Made by a program: the position numbers and the translations under genes | Notes under the pieces: model-generated | What the model was told of the DNA's origin: nothing | What the model saw: the letters and a program-made list of their open reading frames with translations, nothing else | Databases searched by the model: none | NCBI GenBank assembly: GCA_019448385.1 | Contig: JAGTXO010000002.1 | Span: forward strand, 1-64,000 | Direction: 5' to 3' | Length of the DNA: 64,000 bases | Source of the DNA: Diacronema lutheri | Lineage: Eukaryota; Haptophyta; Pavlovophyceae; Pavlovales; Pavlovaceae | Shown here: positions 1 to 9,854 of the stretch, one piece after another | Numbering within the stretch: position 1 is the first letter of the stretch | Layout: each line of letters opens with the position of its first letter

Positions 1-479
1 TGACGTGCCAGTGACGTGCCGCTCGCCACTGGAGCGCCGCAGCGCGGTCCGCGCCGCAGCTGGTACTATATACGGCGCGGTCCGGGCTGGTCCGGCCAGT
101 GTAAGGCTGAGAGTACGACCCGGGTCGTACAATCAAGGGTTAAAAGCCAGCGAATGAGCGCTCGAGGGGTCGGGGCGAGGCTTATGACGAGCCTAGGACC
201 GAGACACCCTCCTGACCGGCCGATTTGGAGTAGAATTCGGGGTCGAGCGGGCGCGGCGGACGGAGGGCCCGAGCCGGGCCGACGGAGGGTCCGACCCCGA
301 ATGCGGGCGACCGGAAGGGCTTGGGTGATTTACGCCTAGTAGAATAGAATGGCGGATTCCGGGGGGGCTCGCAACTGGCATCGCGCAAGCTGAGGCCCCT
401 GACTGACCGGACCGCGCCGAGTGCGCGTGCACCCCGTGGAGGGCGCGGCCAGTCGGACACTCTTCGCGACTGAGCTCGC

Positions 480-783
480 CGCGGCATACCGTGCGCTGCG
501 CCGGCGCGCTACTTGCCGTTGGCCGAGCTGCGGGTGTTGCGCACCGCCGTGTTGCGCCAGCCAGCGGCTGGATGCGCCGGTGGCCGGAACCTTGGCGCGC
601 TTTGGCTAAGCGACCTCGGCCTGCACAGACTCGAACGCGTGCGTAAACTCGAGGCGTTGCAGGTGGCGAGCACGTGAGTTCGCGTAGGAGGTCTTGTACT
701 CGGTGGCCTGACTGTCGACCGACGAGAGCTTGGGCGAGTTCGGCGGCACGTTGGCTCACTTGGGCTCGGTGCGCGGCTCTGCC

Positions 784-816
<33 letters not shown>

Positions 817-1760
817 CTTCGGACTCGCTGCCCGGCTCTGCCTGTGCGGGCGCGATGCACTCGGACTCGATGCCCGGCTCTGCCTTCGTGGGCGCGGTCG
901 CGGGCACGGGCGCGCCCTCGACCCCGTCGCGGTTGAAGACATCGAACTCGACGCACACGCCGTGGTCCTTGAGTCGGTGGCCTCGCTGTCGTTCGCGTAA
1001 GCCTCGGGCGAACTCGCAACGAGCGACGACATCTCGGCGTGGAGCCAGCACATCTCATGCTGCACCGCGTGTTCAGGTTCTCGAGCGCTCCGTTGAAAGA
1101 GTCACTCTCACCGAGGCGCTCGCTGCACCACACCAGATAGCCATCGAGCTTGTGAGCGTGCTCGTGCGCCCGTGCGAGGTCCTTGGAGAGCGCGTCGGCG
1201 CGCGCGCACATGCCGTCGCATGACTTGGCCGGTGTCATGCTGTGCTTCCAAGGCCTGGTGCTCGGCGTTGAGCGTGTCGTGATCCTCGCGAACGAGCTGC
1301 AACCAGCTGCAGCAGCCGCGCGACGCCGCTGTCGCCGACGATGCGCTGGAGCATGTGGCCCATGAGGTGTGCGCGGCACGTGGCGAGCGCCACATTTTTG
1401 CGCAGCAGCGCGAGGATCCGGGCGCCGCGGACGAGCCGGCCCATGCACTTGAGCGCGTAGATTCGGCCGCACATGCACGCGCCGACGACCGAGTCGGCGG
1501 GCCCGCCGTCGAGCCAAAAGTTGGCCTCGGCCGCATCGCGGCGGCGGGCGACGCGCTGAAGGATGCGCACGCGGTAGTGCCGGTCGACGAGCAGCTCGTC
1601 GCCGAAGATCTCGTCGGGCAGCAGCTCGGAGACGTTCTGGGGGTACATGCTGTGCGAGCGTGCACGCGACGAGATCTCGTCGGGCGTGCCGTCCGTTCGT
1701 TCAGAGCAGAGCGCGTCGGACCGGCAGACAGACGATGCAGCGCGCGAAGGCACCTGCGGC
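480..1760 (-). pseudogene. decayed minus-strand coding region, unrecognised
   Basis: On the minus strand this stretch reads like old protein-coding sequence, but the plausible peptide changes frame at least twice. From about 1,690 down to 1,310 it gives a globular-looking stretch containing LLPDEIFGDELLVDRHYRVR and a Cys-Gly-Arg patch. It then changes frame into a coiled-coil-like stretch with many Glu, Gln, Ala and Leu (about 1,300-1,080), and again near 1,065. One frame change coincides with a small near-duplication of a ctgcag-containing 10-mer around 1,305. No family was recognised. Around 783-812 there is a short GCGGGC hexamer array. An unrecognised gene with short introns is the alternative, but I could not place clean splice sites. 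Confidence 0.3.
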
Positions 1761-2066
1761 GCGCGGCGTGGCCTCGCGTGCCGTCACGAAGCCGCCTGCG
1801 CGCACTGCGGAGGCGGCGAGCGCGACGAGGGCGGGCGCGGACGAGGTGCTGAGCGGCGTCACGTACGCGCCCTCGCTCGCCGAGCTCGACGCCGCGGCGC
1901 TGACGATGCGCGCGGCGTACCACACCGACCGCCCCTGAGACGATGCGCGGCGCCCGCGGAGGACTGGTCCGTTGGCGCGCAAACCGTGGGCGAAAGGGCG
2001 CGAAGCCAACGGCCGTCCGCGCACGTTCAAACGCGCGCATACGGGTGGCATCCTCCCACCTTCGGC

Positions 2067-2379
2067 GCCGCTTTCTAAAAGGGTGTAGGGTGTAGGGTGT
2101 AGGATGCAAAACAAGCCCTCCCCACATTTGGGCCCGACGTCATTCCTTCTTCGAAGCCGTGACGTTACTCACATACGAGTACCTTTACTTAGTGTAGGAT
2201 GTATCTATTCTCTAGGTATTTGCATAGTGTAGGGTGTAGGATAAGTACGGTTATGAAAGTCCCATAGGGGGGAGAAGGAATGACGCTGTGACGAAAGAAG
2301 GAATGACGTCGGGCCCAAATGTGGGGAGGGCTTGGTTTGCATCCTACACCCTACACCCTACACCCTTTTAGAAAGCGGC
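2067..2379. mobile_element. MITE-like palindromic element, copy 1
   Basis: Both ends carry the same inverted sequence. The left end has GTGTAGGG-type repeats followed by ATGCAAAACAAGCCCTCCCC and GACGTCATTCCTTC. The right end is its reverse complement, giving terminal inverted repeats of roughly 70-80 bp. The interior is markedly AT-richer than the surrounding roughly 75% GC DNA and has no coding potential. The arms extend a few bases outward (gccgctttct / agaaagcggc). A non-autonomous DNA transposon is the simplest reading; no target-site duplication is obvious because the flanks themselves are inverted repeats. Confidence 0.6.
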
Positions 2380-2618
2380 GGCGCCTCGGAGCATGGCGGC
2401 TCGACAGCATGGCGCCTCGACAGCATGGCGTCGTCCAGCGTGGCGTCCAGGATGGCGACTGCGCCCGGGCCGTGACGCCGCGACGTCGTTCGGCTGCGTC
2501 ACGGAGGAGCGCCATCCGTGCGCCACGGAGGAGCGGCAGGACCACGACGCGGCGTGACGCTGGACGACGCCATGCTGTATAGGCGCCATGCTGTCGAGCC
2601 GCCATGCTCTGAGGCGCC
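2380..2618. repeat. spacer between the MITE copies, itself an inverted repeat
   Basis: The spacer begins with a block built on AGCATGGCGGCTCGACAGCA and ends with its near reverse complement, so about 70 bp at each end pair with each other. The middle also shows weaker pairing (CGTCACGGAGGAGCGCCA against GCGCCACGGAGGAGCGGC-type blocks). Together with the flanking elements, the whole 2,067-2,929 interval is one imperfect palindrome of about 860 bp centred near 2,500. No gene is seen. Confidence 0.5.
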
Positions 2619-2929
2619 GCCGCTTTTCAAAAGGGTGTAGGGTGTAGGGTGTAGGATGCAAAACAAGCCCTCCCCACATCTGGGCCCGACGTCATTCCTT
2701 CTTTCGTCACAGCGTCATTCCTTCACTCCCTGTAGGACCTTCGTAACCGTACTTATCCTACACCCTACACTATGCAAATACTTAGAGAATAGATACATCC
2801 TACACTAAGTAAAGTACTCGTATGTGAGTAACGTCACGGCTTCGAAGAAGGAATGACGTCGGGCCCAAATGTGGGGAGGGCTTGTTTTGCATCCTACACC
2901 CTACACCCTACACCCTTTTAGAAAGCGGC
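2619..2929. mobile_element. MITE-like palindromic element, copy 2 (inverted)
   Basis: This is a second copy of the element at 2,067-2,379, in the opposite orientation: its interior is close to the reverse complement of the first copy's. The same terminal inverted repeats with three TGTAGGG units and the same TGCAAAACAAGCCC block are present. The arms again continue into agaaagcggcggcgcctc on the outside. The two copies differ by scattered substitutions and short indels, so they are related but not perfectly identical. Confidence 0.6.
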
Positions 2930-3029
2930 GGCGCCTCAGAGCATGGCGCCCGCCCGCTCGAGCCGGACCTCCGCGCAGCCGGACTCGCCCCGCCCCGGGC
3001 TGCTCTGGCTGGGCGACGTCGTGCGCGCC

Positions 3030-3350
3030 TCAGAACGCCGCGCTCGCCACGCGCACGTAGCCCTCGTCCGGGTCCGGCTCGGGCGCCGCGTCGCGCACCG
3101 AGCGCGACGCGGCCTCGACGCCCGGCGTTTCGGCACGCGAGGCGACGGATGCCTCGTCCGGCCGGCCCCACGGCAGCTGCAGCTCGAGCTGGCGCTGGAT
3201 GATGCGCGGCGTCGCCACGCGCCCGTGCTGCACCTCGCGACGTCGCGCGCGCACGTAGAGCACGATCGCCACCGAGCCGCTGAGGCCCATCATCGCGCCG
3301 AGCAGCACCGAGATTGTGGTCTCATTGTCTGCTTGGGCGCGAACGGAAAA
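3030..3350 (-). pseudogene. C-terminal fragment of a single-pass membrane protein
   Basis: The minus strand encodes a hydrophobic segment (ISVLLGAMMGLSGSVAIVLY) followed by a basic stop-transfer sequence (VRARRRE) and a polar, acidic tail ending in YVRVASAAF and a stop at 3,030-3,032. This is the usual shape of the end of a type I membrane protein. No convincing upstream part is present: the region where it should lie is taken by a plus-strand gene start at 3,506. I read it as a truncated leftover of a gene broken during assembly of this mosaic region. It could also be a small gene with an unplaced first exon. Confidence 0.35.
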
Positions 3351-3505
3351 CGCGCGAAGGGTGGCGACGAAGATCGTTGGGTTGGGTTGGGCCACCGGCT
3401 CCCGAGGATTGCTTGTGGCGCTCGACTGACCGTTGGCCCAGCTTTTTTTTTTTCTCGAACCTACTGTGGAGCCGCCTGCAGCGTGATCTCCCGCGCACAA
3501 CGACC

Positions 3506-5878
3506 ATGGCCGCCATCGACCTGCGCGCCTTCGACGCGGCGCTCGTCAACTGCGAGATCGTGAGCACGCGGCCGGTCAAGCCGAGCGAGCAGGCGCGCAC
3601 GGTCGACAAGCTGAGCTACGGGCCGTCGCGCCGCGCGCTCGCCTTCGTCTCGCCGCCCTGCGTCGTCGACTGGCCCGAGCTCACGGGCGACGGCAACTTT
3701 GGCACCATGTACGGGCCGACGGACGTCGACAAGGCGGCGTACACGGCCGGCGTGACCGACAAGGAGCTGCCGATTGAAGGCGCGCCGCTCGCGCAGATGG
3801 ACGCCTACTTTGGCGCCCTGCGCGCCATCGACGATCAGCGCGTCGAGACGGTGCACGCGCGCCAGAAGGAGCTGCTCAACACGCGCGGCCTCTCGAAGGA
3901 GGAGGTGCGCGGCAAGCTCTCGCCCGCCGTCAAGCCCAAGTACGAGGACGACACGCTCGCGCACACGCGGCTGAACATGTCGACGCGCACGTTCACGTGG
4001 GCGGGCTCCGAGCGCGTCGTGCCGCTCGTCGACGCGCGGCGCGAACCGGTCGACGAGATCCGGCACGAGGACGTCTGCGCCATCGCCACGCAGCTCGACC
4101 GCGTCTACACGGGGCTCACGGGCTCGATGTTTGGCACCAAGTGGAACGTGTGCGGGGTCATGCTCCTGAAGCGCGCCGAGCAGCGGCCGCAGCCCGGCTC
4201 GGACGCCTTCGCCTCGTACGGCGTGCCCGCCTGGGCCGACACGTTCGACTCCACGGGGCTGTACGTGCCCGACGAGCGCGAGCGCGCGGCGGCGCTCGCG
4301 GCGGTGGCCGGTCTGCGCACGGCGCGCGCGCCGGCCGGGCCGGGCGGGCGCGAGCTCGCGCGCGCGCAGGGCTACCATCGCGCCGAGCGGGCTGCGAGCG
4401 CGGCGGCGGCGCGCGCGGCGATGGCCGAGGGCGGCCAGCAGTGCGCGCTCCACGGCGCGGTCGTCAAATCGGCGCTGCGCGGCGTGGGCAACCGGCTGCA
4501 TCTTTGCGACGCGCCGGGCGGAACGGGCAAGACGTTCGTCGAGCGCGCCATTATCGCCGCCGTGCGCGCGGATGGGCACGCGGTCGTCGTGGGCGCGTCC
4601 TCGGGCGTCGCCGCCACGCTGCTGCCCGACGGCCGCACCTTCCACTTGACCTTCAAGGTGCCCGGCGGTGCCGACTCCGACGGGCAAGCCGTTCAATGGC
4701 GTGCCGCGCTCCGAGCGCGGGCGCTCCCTGGCCGCCGCGGCGGCTGGTCGTGTGGGACGAGGCGCCGATGCAGACGCGGTGCCACCTCGACTCGCCTGAT
4801 CGGTGTTTGCGCGACGTGACGGGCGTCGACGAGCGCTTCGGCGGCGAGACGCTGCTGCTCGCCGGCGACTTTCGCCAGTGCTTGCCGGTGGTGCGGCGCG
4901 GCTCGCGCGCGCAGATCGTGCGCTCCTGCCTCAAGTACTCGGCGCCGTGGCAGCACGATCGGCAGCACGCCTTGGTCGAGAACGTTCGCGCCTCGAGCGC
5001 GGCGCGCGACACGGGCGACGCGCTCGGCGCGGGCGAGTGGGCGGAGCTGCTGCGCAGCCCCGGCGACGGCGCCGTTCCCGCGGCGGTGCCGGCGGCCGGG
5101 GCCATGCCCGGCGCATTCCCGCTCGATCCCGTGCAGCTGCCCGAGGCCGTCGGCGGCGTCCCCATCCGCGTGGGCTCGGCCTACCCGACGGAGCTCGTGA
5201 CGACTTTGTCCACGGCGCGACGTGTTGGACCGACGACGGCTCGCTGTGCGACCGCGCGGTGCTCTGCGCCAAGCAGACGGACGTGGCGCGGATCAACTGG
5301 CTGGTGATCGGCCGCTTCCCGGGCGCGGCGGCGAGGTGCGCGTCGGCGGACGAGCTGGCGCGACGACGGGGCGGGCAAGCAGATTGCGCGGGCGTCGGTC
5401 GAATTCCTCGACTCGCTCGAGCACGCGCAGATGCCGCACCGCGTCCTCGACCTGAAGCCCGGGATGGTGGTGATGCTGCCGCGCAACCTCTCGCCCGGCG
5501 AGGGGCTGTGCGGCGGCACGCGGCTGATCGTGCGCGGCGTGCGCGCCGGCGGCCGGCTGCTCGAGTGCGCACGCCCCGGCGCGGCCGCCGGGCGCGACAG
5601 CACCGTGCTCGTCGCGCGTGTCGACCACCACTCGCCCGACGACGGCACGTTCGCGCTTGTGCGGATGCGCCGCCAGTTCCCCGGTGCGGCCGGCGTAACG
5701 AGGCGCAGGGGCAAGCGCTCGGGTGCGCGGGCGTGTGGCTCGCCGAGCCGTGCTTCACGCACGGCCAGCTCCACGTGGCCGCTTCGCGCGTCGGGCACAC
5801 GTCGCGCGTCCGCTTTGCGCTCGGCCCGGACCTCGTGACGCGCAGCGTCGTCTTCAAAGAGGTGCTCCGCGCGGTCAG
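3506..5878 (+). pseudogene. broken SSB-like / PIF1 (Helitron-type) helicase gene
   Basis: A good start context (CGACCATGG) opens at 3,506. The first 250 or so codons look like the single-strand-DNA-binding-type protein found next to replication genes in mobile elements and large DNA viruses (FGTMYGPTDVDKAAY, then VYTGLTGSMFGTKWNVCGV); this assignment is tentative. The same frame runs into a PIF1-family helicase of the Helitron type: Walker A APGGTGKT, then GASSGVAATLLPDGRTFH, Walker B VVWDEAPM, GDFRQCLPVV, the LKPGMVVMLPRNL block, RRQFPGAAG, QGQALGCAGVWL and FTHGQLHVAASRVG. The helicase half changes frame several times over about 1 kb, mostly without plausible splice sites, so it is a broken gene. 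No Rep/HUH domain was found nearby. Confidence 0.7.
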
Positions 5879-7371
5879 CGGTGGCGAGGCGGCGGCGGCG
5901 GCGCTCGCCGCGGCCGCCGTCGCCGCCGCGCGCGAATGCGCGGCGGCGGCGCGCGGTGGCGGCGGGCGCGGACGGCGCGCGCGGCGCCGGCGGCGGGCGG
6001 CGCGCTGGCGGCGGGCGCGCCGCCGGCGCGCGGTGCTGGCCAGCACCCGCCGGCGCGACGCCCGCCGCGCCGCTCGCGCCGACGCGCAGCCGTCGGGTGC
6101 TCGCCAGCACCGCGCGCCGCGCGACCGGCCCGCGTACCTGCGCGCCCTTCTAGGGCGCGCAGGGCGGCGCCAATGCGGCCGGCGCGCAGGGGCCTCACGC
6201 TGGCGCGCTGCCCGCCGCCGCGTGGGTCGCCGCTGCGCGCGTGCCGTCGGCGCTGCCGCCGCCCGGCGTCGCGCTCGCGCCGCAGCCGCAGCCGCCGCCG
6301 CCGCCGTCGCCGCCGCCTGCCGCCTGCCGGCAAGCTGGGCAAGTGCGCAGCGGCGGCGACGGCGGTGCGCGACCCGGCGAGCAGGCGGCGCGCCGCCGAG
6401 CCGGGGGCGGGCTCCGTGGGCGACGAGGCTCGCCCGCCACTCGCACTACTCGCGCGCCAAGTGCGCACAACGAATTAATGCTCATACCATGGCGTCGCGC
6501 CACGGCAGTACGCCCGTGGCCCCGGCGGCCAGCCTCGCGCCGCTACGCCGTGTCGTCGCGGCCGGCGCACACAGCGAACTGTGTTTCCGCGGCACATGCC
6601 CGGCTGCTCGCGCGCTGCAAGCTTGCCGAACTGCTCGCGCTGGAATGGCGCGTTGCGGGCGTGCCCGCGCACCGCGCGTGTGCCATGCGCGTTCCGGGAG
6701 CGCCGCGCCGCGCGCCAAAGCGGCGCGCGGCGGACGTGCGGCCTCGGGCCGAAGAGGGGCCGGCGCGACCGGCCGCGAGGCGGGCGCAGACGCTCGGCGT
6801 GCCGGTCGATGCGTCGTCCAAATCCGCGTCGGGCGGATGCGCGCCTGGGCCGGCGCTGCGTGCAGTCGGCGGGGCCCGGCCACGCGCTCGGGCGTAACGT
6901 TCGCGCCTGTTCGGCCGAGGCGCACTCGCCGTCCCCTCGCGCCGGCAACGTGCGTGCGGGCCAGCACGCAGGCAGCGTACGATGCCACGGCAGCGGCGAG
7001 CGCGTCCCCGCCGGTGTGCCGCTCGGCGCCCCGTCACGCGCAACGTGCGCGCCGCCCGCTGCATGCGCACGCATACGCGCGCTGGCAGCGTGCGCAAAAT
7101 TGCCCGGGCAAGATCGTCCCGCGCTCGCGCCGCCGACGCATCATTCCATGTGTCCGTTTCGGCATCTGCCACCATCCACCAGCCCTCGAAAGCCGGCTTG
7201 CGCGTGGGCGCCCGTCCGGTGCGAGAAGCGGCTCGCGTCCTCGCGCGGGGCGCCTCCGCGCCAGGCGCCCGGCGCGCGCTCGTCTTGCCGCGCCACCACG
7301 CTGATCTGCGCCCAACCCTCGCTCGCCAATTCCCCCGTCGTCCCTGCTGCGCAGCCCGCAACAGCGCGCGC
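5879..7371. other. no gene recognised
   Basis: All frames are largely open only because of the extreme GC content, and they give Ala/Arg/Pro-rich peptides. The first few hundred bases continue the low-complexity Ala-rich tail after the helicase. I see no conserved motif, tRNA or repeat worth naming between about 6.2 and 7.37 kb. Upstream exons of the protease gene that follows could be hidden here. Confidence 0.4.
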
Positions 7372-8795
7372 ATGGCGCGTGCACGGCGCGGCGCCTTGAG
7401 CAAGTTTTACGTCGTCGGTCGGCAGCCTGTGGAAGACGCGTTTGACGGCCCGATGTGGCCGGTGAGAGTGCCCGGCGTGCCGCGTGGTGAGCGCCTGCAC
7501 GGCTTGCCGGGCTCGGCGCGCGCCCAGCCAGCCTCCCTCCATCCCGCCGCAAACCGTGCGTGCGCACCCCGCACACCCGGCGCTGCGCGGCGCGGCGCAG
7601 GCGCGAAAAACGAGGGCAGCGCGTGCTACACGACCGTCCTTATGCAATCGCTCTTCGCCCTGAACATGCTCCGTGCGATGCTTCGCTCCGCTTCGCGCCG
7701 TGCCAACAGCGTCGAGAGGGCGCGTTTTCGGGACTTTGGCACGCTGATCGAGGACACCAGGGCGCCGACACGGCTGTGTCTTGTGTCCGTCATCGACGTC
7801 ATCTCGGGCCGTGGCGCGCGAAGGACGCCGCAGGATGCCGCTGAGTTCTTCCGGTTGCTGCTCGGCCGAGTGCCCGGGCTCGCTGCGGCCTTTGAAGCCG
7901 ACACACGCGTCGGGCCAGTGCTCGAGCAGATCGCCGTGCCTTCAGAGGCCGGCGAGGGCATCGCCGTACTCGTCAGCGTCGGCGGCGATGCGGCGCGCGC
8001 GCTTGCACACGCTCTGGGGGGCGCCGCTGGGCCGCCGCGGGATCGCCACACGAACGCGGGCCACTCGGGCGTGCTCACGCCAGCCAGCATTGCTGTCGAG
8101 GCGCCGCGCACGACGCGCGGCAATGGCTCGCAGTGCAAGAACAACCGCGCGCTCGTGTGCGCGCCGCGGCTGCTGCTCGGCGGGCGCGACCACCTCCCCG
8201 TCGCCGGCGTGGTGCACGTGGGCGAGGGGCCGATGAGCGGGCACCTTGTCGCCATCGTGCTCCGCAACGAGGCTTGGTTTCCGTGCGACGACTACAACGT
8301 GCGGCGGCGCGCACGGTCGCTCGGTGCCGCGACCGGCGGTCGAGCGCAGCCGCGACCGCCCCGTCCTCCCGCGCGGCACGCGCGCGTGGCCTGAAAGCTC
8401 GCGCGCGCGCCTGCCGCACGCACGCGCGTTGCCCGCGCAGATCTACAACGTGCCTGAGTCCGACGCGCTGGCGTGGGCAAGTGGTGCGAGCATGCTCGTT
8501 CACAGCCGGCTGGACGTGGAGCCGTTGGACCCGGCGCTGGGCTCAGCGTCACCGCCGTCGGCCGCATCGCCTGCGTGGCCGAGCTCGGAGCCCGACGCGC
8601 CGACCTTGCCGGCAGCCTGGCCGCGGGTGCGGCAGATGGCAGCGGTGCCAACAGATGCGACGATCGGCATCGCGGAGACGGCTGCAGACATCTCTACGGC
8701 GGCGATCGGCCCAGCTGCGTGCGAGGCCCGCCAAGTTGTCTCCGTGACGCGCGCATTGCCAACAGCGGTGAGTGCGTCCTCGTCTCCGGCGGCCG

Positions 8796-8829
<34 letters not shown>

Positions 8830-9047
8830 CACACACACACACAACTCTCTCTACCTTCTTCCTCCTTTCGCACCTCGCACGCGCACGCCGTCCGCTGTCC
8901 GCTGTCCGCGGCCCAAATTGCCTTGCGGAAGCCGAGCAGGCAGAGCCCTGCTTGGATGGCTCCAGCGCGCATCTTGTGGATGGCGACGCTGTGGGCGAGC
9001 ACGGACGCTCAAATGTGACCAGTGGCGCGCACGTGCACGTGCGCTAA
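7372..9047 (+). CDS. ubiquitin-specific protease (USP, peptidase C19)
   Basis: Predicted exons are 7,372-7,486, 7,601-8,298, 8,441-8,767 and 8,940-9,047, about 415 aa. The first intron (GTGAGC donor) joins GVPRG to AKNEGSACYTTV, giving the USP Cys box with Cys47. The QDAAEFFRLLL helix follows, then the His box with SGHLVAIV (His253), and DD at 268-269. Joining exon 3 gives NVPESDALAWASGASMLVH, the expected C-terminal strand of the fold, and this supports the intron. All catalytic residues are present, so the enzyme should remove ubiquitin or a ubiquitin-like modifier. It is compact compared with host USPs and has no recognisable extra domain. The third intron (8,768-8,939) has a GTGAGT donor, a 30-base C run and a CA/CT tract before its acceptor. 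The start is uncertain: the first ATG of this exon was chosen. Confidence 0.72.
8801..8841 (+). repeat. poly-C run plus CA repeat inside an intron
   Basis: Thirty consecutive C (8,801-8,830) are followed by an alternating AC run and a CT-rich stretch. The tract lies in the last intron of the ubiquitin-specific protease gene, between the GTGAGT donor at 8,768 and the acceptor at 8,939. It probably serves as the polypyrimidine tract. Confidence 0.7.
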
Positions 9048-9383
9048 CTGGACGTCGAGCGTGTGCGCCTTGTCCGCACGTGTGCACTCACGTGCGTCTG
9101 CGGCGATCTGCCCGGCGTAGTAGTCCGCGCGCGCGGGAGCCGCGTCGGCAGTAGGAGCAGGATAACGTACTTGCGCCTGACGAGGACGGCGAGAAGTGCG
9201 GCTTTTCGCTCGGGGTCTACCATGCCGCCGAGGTTGGCGCTGGCGCGCGTGAGGCAGTCGGAGCGCGCTGGGCCCGGGTTGAAGGCCTCACCCCGGGGGA
9301 CGGGAGGATTCAAGGCGCCGAGCCGCTGCGGGTGCGGCGGGAGGCCCCGGGCGGGTGTGCTAATGCGGCTCGATGGCCGCCTG

Positions 9384-9385
<2 letters not shown>

Positions 9386-9414
<29 letters not shown>
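9386..9414. repeat. poly-G run (29)
   Basis: Twenty-nine consecutive G on the plus strand, C on the minus strand. It lies next to the minus-strand endonuclease-like stretch and may be an intron polypyrimidine tract of a minus-strand transcript. Confidence 0.8.
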
Positions 9415-9816
9415 CGTTGGGCCGCCCGCGGAAACGGAGGTGAGCGTGTGGGAGCGGCGCGCGTCGGCGCGCGCGGCTGGCGTGCAGCACGGATAAGTCT
9501 TGTGTGGACTTCGCGGGGCGGATCCCGGTGCAGGGATTGCCGACGTAGGCCGCGAGCGCGAGCAGGGCGGGGATGAAGACGGATGATGGGGTTGGGGCCA
9601 AGGCCGCCGCACCCGCAGCTATCACGGTGGCAGCGACCGCCACGGTCAGTGCGAGGCTCGCGTGGCCGCTGCGCGGGCAGCTCGCCCGCCAGGTCCAGGA
9701 GGGCCGGCCTGCGGCCTCAGTGCCCAGCGTTGGGCATGTCAGCGTCTGCGTCTGCGGGCCCGCCACTGCGATGGCGCATTGAGCCTGGCGCACCAAAACG
9801 CAATCGGTCCGCCGAT

Positions 9817-9817
<1 letters not shown>

Positions 9818-9854
<37 letters not shown>
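9818..9854. repeat. poly-G run (37)
   Basis: Thirty-seven consecutive G, the longest homopolymer in the window. Length is likely to be polymorphic or imprecise in assembly. Confidence 0.8.

Noticed and set aside
2081-2110. True telomere array
   Set aside because: Only three units, placed inside terminal inverted repeats and present in both orientations; it is part of the element.
6543-7403. Minus-strand gene suggested by EGWWMVADAETDTWNDAS
   Set aside because: Only a short patch looks coding, with Arg/Ala noise on both sides and no family match; it overlaps the start of the supported USP gene.
8801-8830. Assembly gap filler or artefact
   Set aside because: Similar runs recur in introns on the correct strand with proper splice sites around them, so they are probably real, although the exact lengths may be unreliable.
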